From JAIXWP01 sp965247015 (GTDB lineage Bacteria; Bacteroidota; Bacteroidia; Flavobacteriales_D; Sanyastnellaceae): DNA of 64,000 nucleotides. The translations under genes were made by a program, and so were the position numbers. Each line of letters opens with the position of its first letter. Within the stretch, counting starts at the first letter, position 1. The DNA lies in contig CBDFGG010000006.1 in NCBI GenBank assembly GCA_965247015.1, positions 372,001 through 436,000 of the forward strand, read 5' to 3'. Under the pieces are notes generated by a model that did not search any database, had not been told where the DNA came from, and saw nothing but the letters and a program-made list of their open reading frames with translations. Of the stretch, positions 17,496 to 26,684 are shown piece after piece.

Positions 17496-18599
17496 ATGAG
17501 AAGATATTTTTTATTGCTTTGCGCCTTTGTAATCATTCTTACAAGTTGCCACATAGGGAGATTCTTTATATACAATTTTGCCAATATAACAGACTATAAA
17601 AAATTCGCAAATCGCCCGTTGGTCGCGCCTTCGGGCAATACTTTTCATTTCTACAAAGCAGATTCCGTTAAGGCACCAAAGACGGTAACGCTAAATGATA
17701 AAGACACTATGGAATTTGGTCGATGGTTGGAAAAAACCAACACTGTAGGATTTATGGTGGTGCGCAATGACACTGTTCTTTATGAAAATTATTTGAATGG
17801 ATATGAGGAAGAGAGCATCATGACTTCGTTCTCGATGGCTAAGTCTATTACTTCATTGCTTATTGGCTGCGCTATTGACGATGGCCTCATCAAGTCGACC
17901 GATGAATATGTGAGTGCTTACATTCCCGATTTCAATGAAGTTGGATTGAAGGAAATAAAGATTATTCATTTGCTTCAAATGACCAGCGGCATTCACTTCA
18001 ACGAAAGCTATTTCAATCCATTCGGACAAGCCGCACTGTATTATTACGGTCGCAATCTTAGAAAATATGTTGGCCGCATGAAGCCGAAGGTTGCGCCGGG
18101 CAGCTCTTTTAATTATGCCAGTGGAGACACACAAGTCCTAGGATTAGTATTAGAAAAGGCTTTAAAAGGAAAAAAGGTAACAGAATACTTACAAGAAAAA
18201 ATATGGACCCCACTTGGAATGGAGTACGATGCTTCATGGAGTCTTGACAAGAAGAAAGATGGGATGGAAAAAACATTCTGTTGCTTGAACGCCCGCATGC
18301 GCGATTATGCGAAAATTGGTCGTTTAGTGCTCAACAAAGGTGAATGGGACGGACGACAGATTGTGAGCAAAAGTTGGATTGAACAATCCACAAAAGTAGA
18401 TACAACGGATGGCAGCAGTTGGTTCTACCAGCACCAATGGTGGCTTCCGACAAAAGATGGAGACTTCATGGCGCAAGGAATATTAGGTCAATACATGTAT
18501 GTCCATCCAGCCAAGAATTTAATCATTATTAGATTGGGAAAAAACTATGGTCGCACAGGTTGGTACTCCTTCCTCCCCATGTTGGCTCGATCCTATTAA
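17496..18599 (+). CDS. Serine hydrolase, class C beta-lactamase family lipoprotein
   Basis: 367 aa. The N-terminus has a lipobox (ILTSC, Cys18), so an envelope lipoprotein is likely. The beta-lactamase/DD-peptidase motifs are SMAK (S113-K116, SxxK) and YAS (207-209). A KTG-equivalent may be HQWW/ILGQY near the C-terminus, as in the class C-like esterase subgroup (PF00144). It could be an esterase or D-aminopeptidase; antibiotic hydrolysis cannot be inferred. It ends in a bidirectional terminator shared with the opposite gene. Confidence 0.9.
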   Translation: MRRYFLLLCAFVIILTSCHIGRFFIYNFANITDYKKFANRPLVAPSGNTFHFYKADSVKAPKTVTLNDKDTMEFGRWLEKTNTVGFMVVRNDTVLYENYLNGYEEESIMTSFSMAKSITSLLIGCAIDDGLIKSTDEYVSAYIPDFNEVGLKEIKIIHLLQMTSGIHFNESYFNPFGQAALYYYGRNLRKYVGRMKPKVAPGSSFNYASGDTQVLGLVLEKALKGKKVTEYLQEKIWTPLGMEYDASWSLDKKKDGMEKTFCCLNARMRDYAKIGRLVLNKGEWDGRQIVSKSWIEQSTKVDTTDGSSWFYQHQWWLPTKDGDFMAQGILGQYMYVHPAKNLIIIRLGKNYGRTGWYSFLPMLARSY

Positions 18600-18601
18600 A
18601 T

Positions 18602-18633
18602 AAAAAACGCTGAGGATTTCCTCAGCGTTTTTT
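18602..18633. terminator. Bidirectional rho-independent terminator
   Basis: The perfect stem AAAAAACGCTGAGGA / TCCTCAGCGTTTTTT with a minimal loop serves both the serine hydrolase (+) and the T9SS protein (-). Confidence 0.9.
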
Positions 18634-18654
18634 ACTTTATACAATCAAAATAAA

Positions 18655-21024
18655 TTACTTCTCGATAGAGAATGCTCTTACAATTCGGTCACCGTTTGAC
18701 GATAAGATCAAATGATAGTATCCTGATGCAAGTGATGATACATCCAATGTGTTTTGAATAGCACTTCCGTTCATCAATTGACGACCAGTCATGTCTTGAA
18801 TCTCCCACTTCATTGATGATGTAGCAAGTCCTGAGAGTTGAATCGTATTCACTGCTGGATTTGGGTACAATACGATTTCACTTGAATTAAATTCATTTAC
18901 TCCAATGTAAATGTGATTGAATTCCATTGAATTTTCTGTACATCCATCCAAAGACACCATTACAGAGTAGTTTCCTGATGCCGTTGCCTCATAAGTTTGA
19001 CCATTAGCACCTTCAATCATTTCTGAATTAAAATACCATTGGTATGTTACATCAGAAGCAGAAACAGAAAGTGTATTTCCATTTGCAGAAATAATTGGTT
19101 CTTCAATGATTACTTGATCGATGGTCACATTTGCATAATCAGTACAACCATTTGCTTGTAACTCCACAGAGTACTCACCTGGCTGATCTACATCAAGGAT
19201 AAGTGATGTTGATCCTGTATTCCATATAGCAGTCTCAACTGATGCGTCAAGCGTAAGATTAATCGTTTCGCCCTCGCACAATACTCCGCTTACGGTGATA
19301 GTATTATCAGGATATTCAAACTCGACAAGTGTATATTCTGCGCTTGCGGTGCATCCATTAAGTGTAACAGTCACTGTATGAACCATCGGCATAACTGTTT
19401 CGGTGGTCGACCCCACCGATCCATTTGTCCACTGATAGGTATCATAGATATCATCCACGGAAAGAATGGTAAATCCACCTGCACAAAGTGTTTCCGATTG
19501 TTGAATCACTGGCTGTGGAATTTCGATGAAGTTCACGTTTATTGAAGCATCTGTACTACAATCAGCATCCGACACTGTAAGCGTGTAAGTACCACCAGTG
19601 GCAACAGTCGTCACATTCTCTACGGAACCAGTGCTCCAAAAATAAGTGTTATAAATATCATTCACGCTCAATGTTGCTAAACTTCCAACACAGACATTCG
19701 CTAAATCATTGAAAACGATTGGCTCGATGTCACAAACAAAAAGAGTAACGGATTTAAGCAGACTCCACTTGTTGTTACTATCCTTAACTCTTACATACAT
19801 CGTATGTTCGCCATAACCCAAAGATTCGGGAATTGGGAAGCTGAATGGACCATCGATAAAATCACCAGAATTAAAATTAATAGAGTATCCACCATCAAAA
19901 CCCTCTGTGTAATTATCAAAGAAATAACGCACTCCAGTCAAATTGGATGTATTTAATTCCGCAGGATTATATCCCCCGGTGTAAGCTTCTAAATTCACTG
20001 TAAGAAGGCCACCCGCCGGTACGCTTAACGAAGAATTAGTAATCGATTCGATGCGAGGAATGGTTTCTTCATATCCATAACGGTTGAAAAGAAAAGTACC
20101 TCCATACATTCCAATAGAAGTCCCATCCGTTCCTGCATTATAAGCTGGACTATTCTCATCTGTAAATAAATCCCAAGGTCCGTTTGAATTTAGAGTAGCT
20201 ATGAAATTTTCCACATTTGGAAACATGGGGTCTTGATCCGTTATATTATCAAAATCAAAACCGAAGGTAGCATTTGGATTGTAGAGAAGGTTTTCATCGA
20301 AGTTGCAAAAAAGGCAATTAGTTACTGGACTAGGAGAATTGGAATTAATCCCGTAAATGATATTATTGCTAATGCTAATAAAATCTTCCTCCGAAGGATA
20401 AAAAGCGCCACTGAAATTTGGTGAGTTGGCGTATATCATTGTATTGTGGTCTATGACCGCCCCGAACGGAGCTGACATCATATTACTCGGACCATTTGTT
20501 ACAATTAAATTATTCCGAACTATCAATCCAGAATCAAATGAAGCAAAGCTTATGAATGTACTTTCTTCGATAAATATATTTCCAATAAATAACCAATTAT
20601 TTCGCTCAGCATTAGAAGGAGTTATGTTTAAAATAAATGAATTCATAAACTTACATCCAGAAATGGTTACATCATTTGCAGTTACGCCAAAACCTGAAAT
20701 CAAAGCGCTCGAAGCCATTCCTTTAATCACTGAACCAGAGGCACCATTTTGAATGGAAATTACGGGTGTATAGGAATACCCTGTAGCTTCATTAAACTCA
20801 TGACCGCCACCAATAAGCGTCACGCGATGATTGATGTAAACAAAATCGTAAGCTACTAGTGTAGGCTGAACATAGATCGTATCCTCATCTGCCGCTGCGG
20901 CGATTGCGGCTGTGATGGTACTAAAATCAGCAGCCTCTGGAAATTGATTGTTAACGGTCCAAATAGTGGAGAAAGCACTAGAAGCGCAGACCAAGGCTCC
21001 CAGTGTAAGTAACATTTTTTTCAT
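18655..21024 (-). CDS. Secreted parallel beta-helix/Ig-like protein with T9SS sorting domain
   Basis: 789 aa. The signal peptide (MKKMLLTLGALVCASSAFS) is followed by a right-handed beta-helix-like region (~30-310; runs such as NDVTISGCKFMNS, NNWLFIGNIFIEES, SGLIVRNNLIVTN). A linker domain and three Ig-like/gliding-motility-type repeats follow, each about 80 residues with a C...LSV..IY.TY.W..GS motif (~430-690). The C-terminal ~75 residues are a T9SS sorting domain (VLYPNPAVNTIQLSG ... SGYYHLILSS). It is probably a surface adhesin-like or carbohydrate-associated protein. Its ligand is unknown. Confidence 0.9.
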   Translation of the reverse strand: MKKMLLTLGALVCASSAFSTIWTVNNQFPEAADFSTITAAIAAAADEDTIYVQPTLVAYDFVYINHRVTLIGGGHEFNEATGYSYTPVISIQNGASGSVIKGMASSALISGFGVTANDVTISGCKFMNSFILNITPSNAERNNWLFIGNIFIEESTFISFASFDSGLIVRNNLIVTNGPSNMMSAPFGAVIDHNTMIYANSPNFSGAFYPSEEDFISISNNIIYGINSNSPSPVTNCLFCNFDENLLYNPNATFGFDFDNITDQDPMFPNVENFIATLNSNGPWDLFTDENSPAYNAGTDGTSIGMYGGTFLFNRYGYEETIPRIESITNSSLSVPAGGLLTVNLEAYTGGYNPAELNTSNLTGVRYFFDNYTEGFDGGYSINFNSGDFIDGPFSFPIPESLGYGEHTMYVRVKDSNNKWSLLKSVTLFVCDIEPIVFNDLANVCVGSLATLSVNDIYNTYFWSTGSVENVTTVATGGTYTLTVSDADCSTDASINVNFIEIPQPVIQQSETLCAGGFTILSVDDIYDTYQWTNGSVGSTTETVMPMVHTVTVTLNGCTASAEYTLVEFEYPDNTITVSGVLCEGETINLTLDASVETAIWNTGSTSLILDVDQPGEYSVELQANGCTDYANVTIDQVIIEEPIISANGNTLSVSASDVTYQWYFNSEMIEGANGQTYEATASGNYSVMVSLDGCTENSMEFNHIYIGVNEFNSSEIVLYPNPAVNTIQLSGLATSSMKWEIQDMTGRQLMNGSAIQNTLDVSSLASGYYHLILSSNGDRIVRAFSIEK

Positions 21025-21109
21025 TAGTTAAGAATTTATGCCGCGAAACTAGTCTCTAAACACGTTGTCTTTTAGCACCCCCGTCCCACATTTAACACAC
21101 CGCCCTGTT

Positions 21110-21420
21110 GATACTCGCTTCGCTCGTGTCGGGTACCTTCGGTGTCGGGTAGCTGCGCTGGCGGGTAGTCGCTGCGTTCCTGACTGGTAGCTGCGCTGAC
21201 GCCCTATCCGGCACTGGCGGCGCAGGTCATCTCGCCTTCGGCGAGATAAAGAGCACGAGCGATAGCGAGATTCCTAGCACGAGCGAAGCGAGTACCCAGG
21301 GGGGGGACAGCGAAGCTACCCGACACGAGCGAAGCGAGTACCCGTCAGCGAAGCTACCCGTCACCGGAGGTACCAGACAGGAGCGATAGCGACTACTGGA
21401 GCGAAAGCGACTACCTTTGG
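21110..21420. repeat. GC-rich interspersed repeat block (TACCCG / AGCGAAGC units)
   Basis: The 399-nt gap 21025-21423 has no gene. It contains 16- and 22-nt units built from TACCCGtcAGCGAAGC and GAGCGAAGCGAG, first in one orientation (21110-21200, GGGTAGCTGCGCTG) and then inverted (21270-21415). The segment at 21110-21134 is the reverse complement of 21316-21340. A CTCGC-CTTCG-GCGAG hairpin sits at 21231-21245. The composition is far more GC-rich than the flanking genes. The block runs straight into the DinB promoter. Confidence 0.8.
21412..21419 (+). promoter_or_regulatory. -7 box of the DinB gene, leaderless arrangement, at the edge of the repeat block
   Basis: TACCTTTG, then four G residues, then ATG at 21424. 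The TAC of the box is also the TAC of the repeat unit. Confidence 0.5.
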
Positions 21421-21423
21421 GGG

Positions 21424-21930
21424 ATGGAGAAGGTTGTTGGAACATTTGGATACTTGGATAATTATATCAGTAAAGTATCAGATAGCGATGTCATCGTCGG
21501 ACTTGAACGACAATTGATCGAAACCATCGCATTTATTGAACCCCTATCAGAAGAACAATTGTTGTTTCGCTATGCAGAAGATAAGTGGAATATCAAAGAA
21601 CTTCTTGTACACCTGATAGATGCAGAACGTGTTTTTGCCTATCGTGCACTGCGGTTCGCGCGCCTCGATGCTACTCCACTTCCAGGGTATGATGAAAATG
21701 TTTTTGTAAAAAATTCATATGCATCCCATCGGCCAATAAGCGAAATATTAGAGGAAATGCGTACCGTCAGAGGTTCAACGATTGCACTCGCGAAAAGCCT
21801 TAGTGCTCATGTGATAGACGTTTTGGGGAATGCCAATGGTATGCAAGTCTCTCCCAGAGCCTACTTCAGCGCTATCCTCGGACACGAAATTCATCATCTT
21901 CAAATCATTCGCGAACGCTACATTTTGTAG
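21424..21930 (+). CDS. DinB-family protein
   Basis: 168 aa four-helix-bundle protein of the DinB/YfiT superfamily, typically a metal-dependent thiol transferase or an uncharacterised stress protein. The expected metal ligands are present: the His in LLVHLIDAER (~residue 62) and the pair in ILGHEIHHLQIIRERY near the C-terminus. The substrate is unknown. The start codon follows a TAnnTTTG box by four bases, with no room for a leader. Confidence 0.92.
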   Translation: MEKVVGTFGYLDNYISKVSDSDVIVGLERQLIETIAFIEPLSEEQLLFRYAEDKWNIKELLVHLIDAERVFAYRALRFARLDATPLPGYDENVFVKNSYASHRPISEILEEMRTVRGSTIALAKSLSAHVIDVLGNANGMQVSPRAYFSAILGHEIHHLQIIRERYIL

Positions 21931-21986
21931 CAAAACTTAACTATTCTAACCATTTATTGATGGAGGGCGTTGTCGCCCTCTGTTTG

Positions 21987-21994
21987 TATATTTG
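21987..21994 (+). promoter_or_regulatory. -7 box of the GWxTD gene, leaderless arrangement
   Basis: TATATTTG, then TTAT, then ATG at 21999. Confidence 0.55.
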
Positions 21995-21998
21995 TTAT

Positions 21999-23477
21999 AT
22001 GAGAAAAAGCAGCATTCATTTTCTATTGGCAGTCATGTTAATGTTCGGTGGCCTCTCGGCCTCCGCCATTCGTGCTTACTTCGACTACCGAGTGTTTCAC
22101 ATCCCTGGTCAAGGGCCTTATGTAGAATTTGTCACTTCATTTGACGGGTCAACCTTCGCTCAAGCTGAGGCGGATAGCGGCTATTATCACTCAAAGGCAG
22201 AACTCACTCTTATCGTAACGCAAGGTGAAAATGTACTCGACTTCCGCAAAATCACGGTAGACGGACCTTACGTGAAGTTCAATGAAAAAAATGACTTCAT
22301 GTCGCTTGAACGATTCTCTCTTCCTAATGGGTTTTATACCATCGAAATTGAGATCCGAGATGTATATGCCAACCTCCCCGAGCCTGAAAGAGCCACGCAA
22401 AAAATCGTGATTGATAACTTGTCTGAGGGAGCTTTTTTCTCTGATATCGAATTTGTCAGTGCCTACACTCCTACTACTGAGGAAAATGCTTTCAGCAAGA
22501 GTGGATATGATATGTTGCCTTACATCAGCAGTTACTTTCCTAGCAATCTCGATGCGATTATTTTTTACACGGAGCTTTATCAATTAAACAATATTCTTGG
22601 CGACCAACAGCCTTATGCGTTCTACTATTCTGTACAAGATAAATTTGGAAAAGAGATTTCTGAAGCAACACGCATCAAGCGTCAAACCTCGTCTCTCGTG
22701 AGTCCACAGCTTCATATCATAGATATTACAAAAGTACCATCTGGTGATTATTATGTGGTTGTTGAAGCAAGAGATAAAACCAATAAAGCAATTTGTTCAA
22801 AGCGCAGAGCAATCTCTAGAAACCTCATTGTAGCCATTGATCCTGCCAACCAGGTTATTTCTGATGATATGCTTGCATCATCATTTGTTGCTCGTTTCAC
22901 AAGTAGAGATACACTTTATGATTTGATCCAAGCGCATTTACCTATTGCTAAATCACAAGAGCGAAACACGATTGACAACACCCTTCCCGCGGCTGAATTG
23001 AGAGAGATGCAAAGCTTCTTGTACTCTTTTTGGTATAAAAGAAATAGCAAAGAACCAGAGAATGATTTCTTAGTATATGAGCAACAAGTAAAAGACGTGC
23101 AGGCTGCGTTTGGAACGCGAATCAAGAAAGGTTGGCAAACAGACCGCGGTCGCGTTTACTTGCAATATGGTCCTCCTTCTACACGCATTCAACGCCCACA
23201 CGATCCTGACTACTTCCCCTTCGAGATTTGGCATTATTATGAAACAAAGGATCAACAACATGATCGAAGATTCTTGTTTGTGAACACTACGCTAGGACCT
23301 GATTATGAATTGTTGCATAGCGACGTACCTCAAGAAGCTAAGAACAACGATTGGCCAAACCTGGTTAAAACCCGCACCAACTCCACTCCTTCTGATGTGA
23401 GTAGAAATAGCAACCAACAATTCCGTGATCCATATTCTGGCGACGAATTGCAAGATTTGTGGTACAATCCACACTAA
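21999..23477 (+). CDS. GWxTD domain-containing secreted protein
   Basis: 492 aa from ATG 21999, which gives a signal peptide (MRKSSIHFLLAVMLMFGGLSAS). The C-terminal third holds the family-defining GWQTD followed by RGRVYLQYGPP and FEIWHYYE. The middle is a beta-rich region. GWxTD proteins are common in Bacteroidota and lack an established biochemical role; envelope or periplasmic location is inferred. The start fits a promoter box ending 4 nt before it, better than the ATG at 21957 which lies upstream of the box. Confidence 0.92.
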   Translation: MRKSSIHFLLAVMLMFGGLSASAIRAYFDYRVFHIPGQGPYVEFVTSFDGSTFAQAEADSGYYHSKAELTLIVTQGENVLDFRKITVDGPYVKFNEKNDFMSLERFSLPNGFYTIEIEIRDVYANLPEPERATQKIVIDNLSEGAFFSDIEFVSAYTPTTEENAFSKSGYDMLPYISSYFPSNLDAIIFYTELYQLNNILGDQQPYAFYYSVQDKFGKEISEATRIKRQTSSLVSPQLHIIDITKVPSGDYYVVVEARDKTNKAICSKRRAISRNLIVAIDPANQVISDDMLASSFVARFTSRDTLYDLIQAHLPIAKSQERNTIDNTLPAAELREMQSFLYSFWYKRNSKEPENDFLVYEQQVKDVQAAFGTRIKKGWQTDRGRVYLQYGPPSTRIQRPHDPDYFPFEIWHYYETKDQQHDRRFLFVNTTLGPDYELLHSDVPQEAKNNDWPNLVKTRTNSTPSDVSRNSNQQFRDPYSGDELQDLWYNPH

Positions 23478-23507
23478 TCCCTATTTTCGCGCACCTAGAA
23501 TAAAAAT

Positions 23508-24542
23508 GTGAAACGTGTAGCTATTGCCATACTCAATTGGAATGGAAAAAAATTCCTCCAACAATTCTTGCCGAGTGTGGTCGAGCATAGTGCGCATATC
23601 GCTGATGTTTATGTGATCGACAACGCTTCTAGTGACGATTCCCTAGCATTTCTAGCAAGCAATTATCCAAACGTAAAAACGGTAGTTTTAAATAAAAACT
23701 ATGGCTTTGCAGGTGGGTATAATAAAGGGCTTGTTCATATTCCTAATGAAATTGTCGTCCTACTAAACAGCGATGTTGAGGTGACAAAAAATTGGATTGA
23801 ACCTGTGCTCGAATACATGGACAGTAAACCAAAGATGGTAGCTTGTCAACCCAAGATCCTCGATTTTCATCGCAAAGAATGGTTTGAATATGCGGGCGCA
23901 GCTGGTGGATTCATCGATAAAGATGGATTTGCTTTTTGCGCAGGTCGTATGTTCTATGCGTTTGATAAAGATGAAAATCAATATCAAGAAAACACAGAAG
24001 TATTCTGGGCATCGGGAGCATCATTGTTTATTCAGCGTTCTGCATACATGGAAGTGGCAGGACTCGATGAAGATTTCTTTGCTCACATGGAAGAAATTGA
24101 TTTGTGTTGGAGATTGAAAAACAGAGGATATCAAATCGGAGCGTGCAGATCTAGTGTAGTGTACCACTACGGCGGCGGCACATTGGATCGAATGAATCCA
24201 TACAAGACCTTCTTGAATTTCAGAAACAATTTATTTCTACTTCTCAAAAATCATCGCACGAGCAACGTGCATCTCAAAATATTCCGACGCATGCTGCTTG
24301 ATGGCATTGCGGGTATGCGCTTTTTACTCGAAGGAAATTGGTCTTACTTCACAGCGGTGATCAAGGCTCATTTCAATTTCTATGGCACTTATTGTAAAAT
24401 GTACAAAAAGCGACGCCTAGAGATTCAAGCCGATCAGGATATCAATCTTTCTGGTTTGTATAAAGCTAGTATAATCAAGGAATTTTTTATACGTAAAAAA
24501 AGACACTTCAAAGACTTAGATCATCGTTTATTTGTGAAGTAA
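23508..24542 (+). CDS. Glycosyltransferase family 2
   Basis: 344 aa, with a GTG start (an out-of-frame ATG overlaps it at 23506). It is a GT-A-fold inverting glycosyltransferase of the rhamnosyltransferase-like GT2 group. The N-terminus has VAIAILNWNGKKFL, VIDNASSDDS (nucleotide-sugar site) and VLLNSDVEV (DxD-like metal motif). EVFWASGASLFIQRSAY and the acceptor-side EEIDLCWRLKNRGY follow. It lacks an obvious membrane anchor and probably acts at the inner face of the membrane in surface-polysaccharide synthesis. A TATTTTCG promoter-like box is at 23482-23489. Confidence 0.92.
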   Translation: MKRVAIAILNWNGKKFLQQFLPSVVEHSAHIADVYVIDNASSDDSLAFLASNYPNVKTVVLNKNYGFAGGYNKGLVHIPNEIVVLLNSDVEVTKNWIEPVLEYMDSKPKMVACQPKILDFHRKEWFEYAGAAGGFIDKDGFAFCAGRMFYAFDKDENQYQENTEVFWASGASLFIQRSAYMEVAGLDEDFFAHMEEIDLCWRLKNRGYQIGACRSSVVYHYGGGTLDRMNPYKTFLNFRNNLFLLLKNHRTSNVHLKIFRRMLLDGIAGMRFLLEGNWSYFTAVIKAHFNFYGTYCKMYKKRRLEIQADQDINLSGLYKASIIKEFFIRKKRHFKDLDHRLFVK

Positions 24543-24577
24543 TCAACCACTGGTTCGATTGACTTAACTGAGAAACG

Positions 24578-26665
24578 ATGAAACGACTTTTCGCTCGTGC
24601 GCCTTTCATGCGCATAGGTATTCCGTTTATGATGGGTATTGCTGCGCAGCACTGGTGCGAACTAGATGTTGTTGTTTCGACTGTTTTGATGTTGTCTTCT
24701 CTTCTGATTTGGACGGTCCTTTCATATATGTCTTTTTGGAAGATGATGAGCCTTCGATGGTGTGTTGGTATGATGTATAGTTTTCATTTTTTTTTTACAG
24801 GATGGTGGGTCAGTTCTGTTTGTGAACCAGCCCATCATCCTTTTCACTACTTACATCGCTCGTCAGAACATCAATATTATATCGTTCAATTAAAAGACAA
24901 ACCCACATTTAAAAACAACTCACACAGAGTTGCTGCTGAAATACAATACAGCAGTGATTCGACTGGAGTTTTTCTTCCCACTACTGGTGAAGTGATGATG
25001 TATTTCTACAAGGATTCTCTTGCGGAAGCGCTTCATGTGGATGATATCATTCTCGTTGAAGCCACACTGTCAAAGCCTTCTCCCCCACGGATGGAGGGCA
25101 GTTTCGATTATAGTCAATATCTAAAAAACAAAGGCATTTATCGAACACTTTCTCCGAAAAAACATAAGTGGATTAAGTGGGATGCGCTGAAAGAAAACAC
25201 GTTTGGAGGATACTTCATTCGTGCGCGCGAGTTCTTCATTTCTTTAATGGATAAGTATCACGTACCGAGTTTAGAAAAGGGAATTCTCGCTGCGCTCGTC
25301 TGGGGGAAAGCAACAGAGATCGATAGCGAACTTATGCAAACCTATTCCCGCGCTGGAGTGGTACACGTGCTCGCTGTCTCAGGCTTACACGTCGGACTCG
25401 TATACGCCGTGCTCCACCCTATTCTCGCACGACTTGTTCGTGGAAATCGAAGTCGTTGGATTCGATTCATAATACCGACCATATTGCTGTGGGTTTATGC
25501 AGGACTCACGGGCTTTTCACCATCTGTGCTGCGCGCAGCGGTGATGTTTACATGCTTCATCATCAGCGAGCAGTTTCATCAATCAAAGGAATCATTTAAC
25601 ACCCTTTTTGCATCCGCATTTATTCTTTTATTGTTCAATCCTTCTTTGCTTTTCAATCTCGGATTTCATTTAAGCTATCTCGCTGTGATTGGAATCATGA
25701 CCTTACAACGACCGATTGAATTGCTTTATAAGCCACGGCAATGGCTGCTCATCCAAGTTTGGAAGATGTGTGCTGTTTCGATAGCGGCTCAATTAGTGAC
25801 GCTGCCATTGTGCCTTTTATTCTTTCATCAATTTCCCACTTATTTCCTTCTCGCCAATATTCTAGCGATTCCCATTTCGACGGTGATACTTTACGTGTGT
25901 TTGCTATTCTTCGTATTTCATGCATGGACACCTCTTGCTTACTTGCTCATTAACCTCTCCACATCACTGACGGCATTCATGAATAAGTTGATGATGATCT
26001 GTGATCGATTGCCTCATTCATTATTTGAGAACATTCCATTTGATAGAATTCACTTTCTCTTCTCTTACATCTTTCTCTTTTCCATTACCCAATGGCTTGT
26101 CCGAAAAAAGAAAATCTATGCGACCGTCTCCTTGGCTTGTGTAGCGTGCTTTATGGGATGGTCGGTGATGCAGATTCGATTGCAAGAACTGCCTTATGAA
26201 CTGAGCATCCGAAAGATCAAAGGTGATATGGTGATCATGCTTCGTGAAGGTCGGAAGTTTCAGTTTTTCGCGATGGCTGAGGATAGTGTAGACCAAAACG
26301 CCGTTATCCAGCAGATGAAAGACATCACTACTCCGAGCTATTACCCCGATGTCGCTTGGCTTAATCTTCCGAAGAATAGCTTATTGCTACACGCGAAACG
26401 AAACGGCCGTCGCATAAACATCCAATTTTTACAAAAAAAATCAAAGCACCTTTATCATCCAGATCTACTCATATTCCCGAAGGCTGAGAGAAAAGCAAGG
26501 TTTAAATTTGATGTTCGTGATGATTCTCTGAACATCCCAATATTGGTGGATGGATACTGGAGCGATAAGAAAATGGCCTACTTGCAAAGTCGATTAAAGT
26601 GGTCCGAGAAAGACCAACATCTTTTAACCAATCGCGACTATGTGATTTGGACTAATGATGAATAA
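24578..26665 (+). CDS. comEC: ComEC/Rec2-family DNA-uptake membrane protein
   Basis: 695 aa. An N-terminal helix bundle and DUF4131-like soluble domain (~60-200, including PPRMEGSFDYSQYLKNKG) precede the multi-helix competence domain. Its signature segment is SRAGVVHVLAVSGLHVGLVY, followed by GFSPSVLRAAVMF. At least nine hydrophobic helices span ~270-520. The C-terminus (~545-695) is not the metallo-beta-lactamase nuclease domain of Bacillus ComEC, as is common for the Bacteroidota form. It probably forms the inner-membrane channel for single-stranded DNA in natural transformation. Confidence 0.93.
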   Translation: MKRLFARAPFMRIGIPFMMGIAAQHWCELDVVVSTVLMLSSLLIWTVLSYMSFWKMMSLRWCVGMMYSFHFFFTGWWVSSVCEPAHHPFHYLHRSSEHQYYIVQLKDKPTFKNNSHRVAAEIQYSSDSTGVFLPTTGEVMMYFYKDSLAEALHVDDIILVEATLSKPSPPRMEGSFDYSQYLKNKGIYRTLSPKKHKWIKWDALKENTFGGYFIRAREFFISLMDKYHVPSLEKGILAALVWGKATEIDSELMQTYSRAGVVHVLAVSGLHVGLVYAVLHPILARLVRGNRSRWIRFIIPTILLWVYAGLTGFSPSVLRAAVMFTCFIISEQFHQSKESFNTLFASAFILLLFNPSLLFNLGFHLSYLAVIGIMTLQRPIELLYKPRQWLLIQVWKMCAVSIAAQLVTLPLCLLFFHQFPTYFLLANILAIPISTVILYVCLLFFVFHAWTPLAYLLINLSTSLTAFMNKLMMICDRLPHSLFENIPFDRIHFLFSYIFLFSITQWLVRKKKIYATVSLACVACFMGWSVMQIRLQELPYELSIRKIKGDMVIMLREGRKFQFFAMAEDSVDQNAVIQQMKDITTPSYYPDVAWLNLPKNSLLLHAKRNGRRINIQFLQKKSKHLYHPDLLIFPKAERKARFKFDVRDDSLNIPILVDGYWSDKKMAYLQSRLKWSEKDQHLLTNRDYVIWTNDE

Positions 26666-26672
26666 ATCCCGC

Positions 26673-26680
26673 TACATTTG
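26673..26680 (+). promoter_or_regulatory. -7 box of the HMG-CoA lyase gene, leaderless arrangement
   Basis: TACATTTG, then TGCT, then ATG at 26685. It lies just after the comEC stop codon. Confidence 0.55.
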
Positions 26681-26684
26681 TGCT

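Noticed and set aside
21227..21445. 72-codon minus-strand frame in the GC-rich repeat block
   Set aside because: It is Ser/Arg-rich, made of repeat units, and overlaps the DinB start; no sign of a protein.
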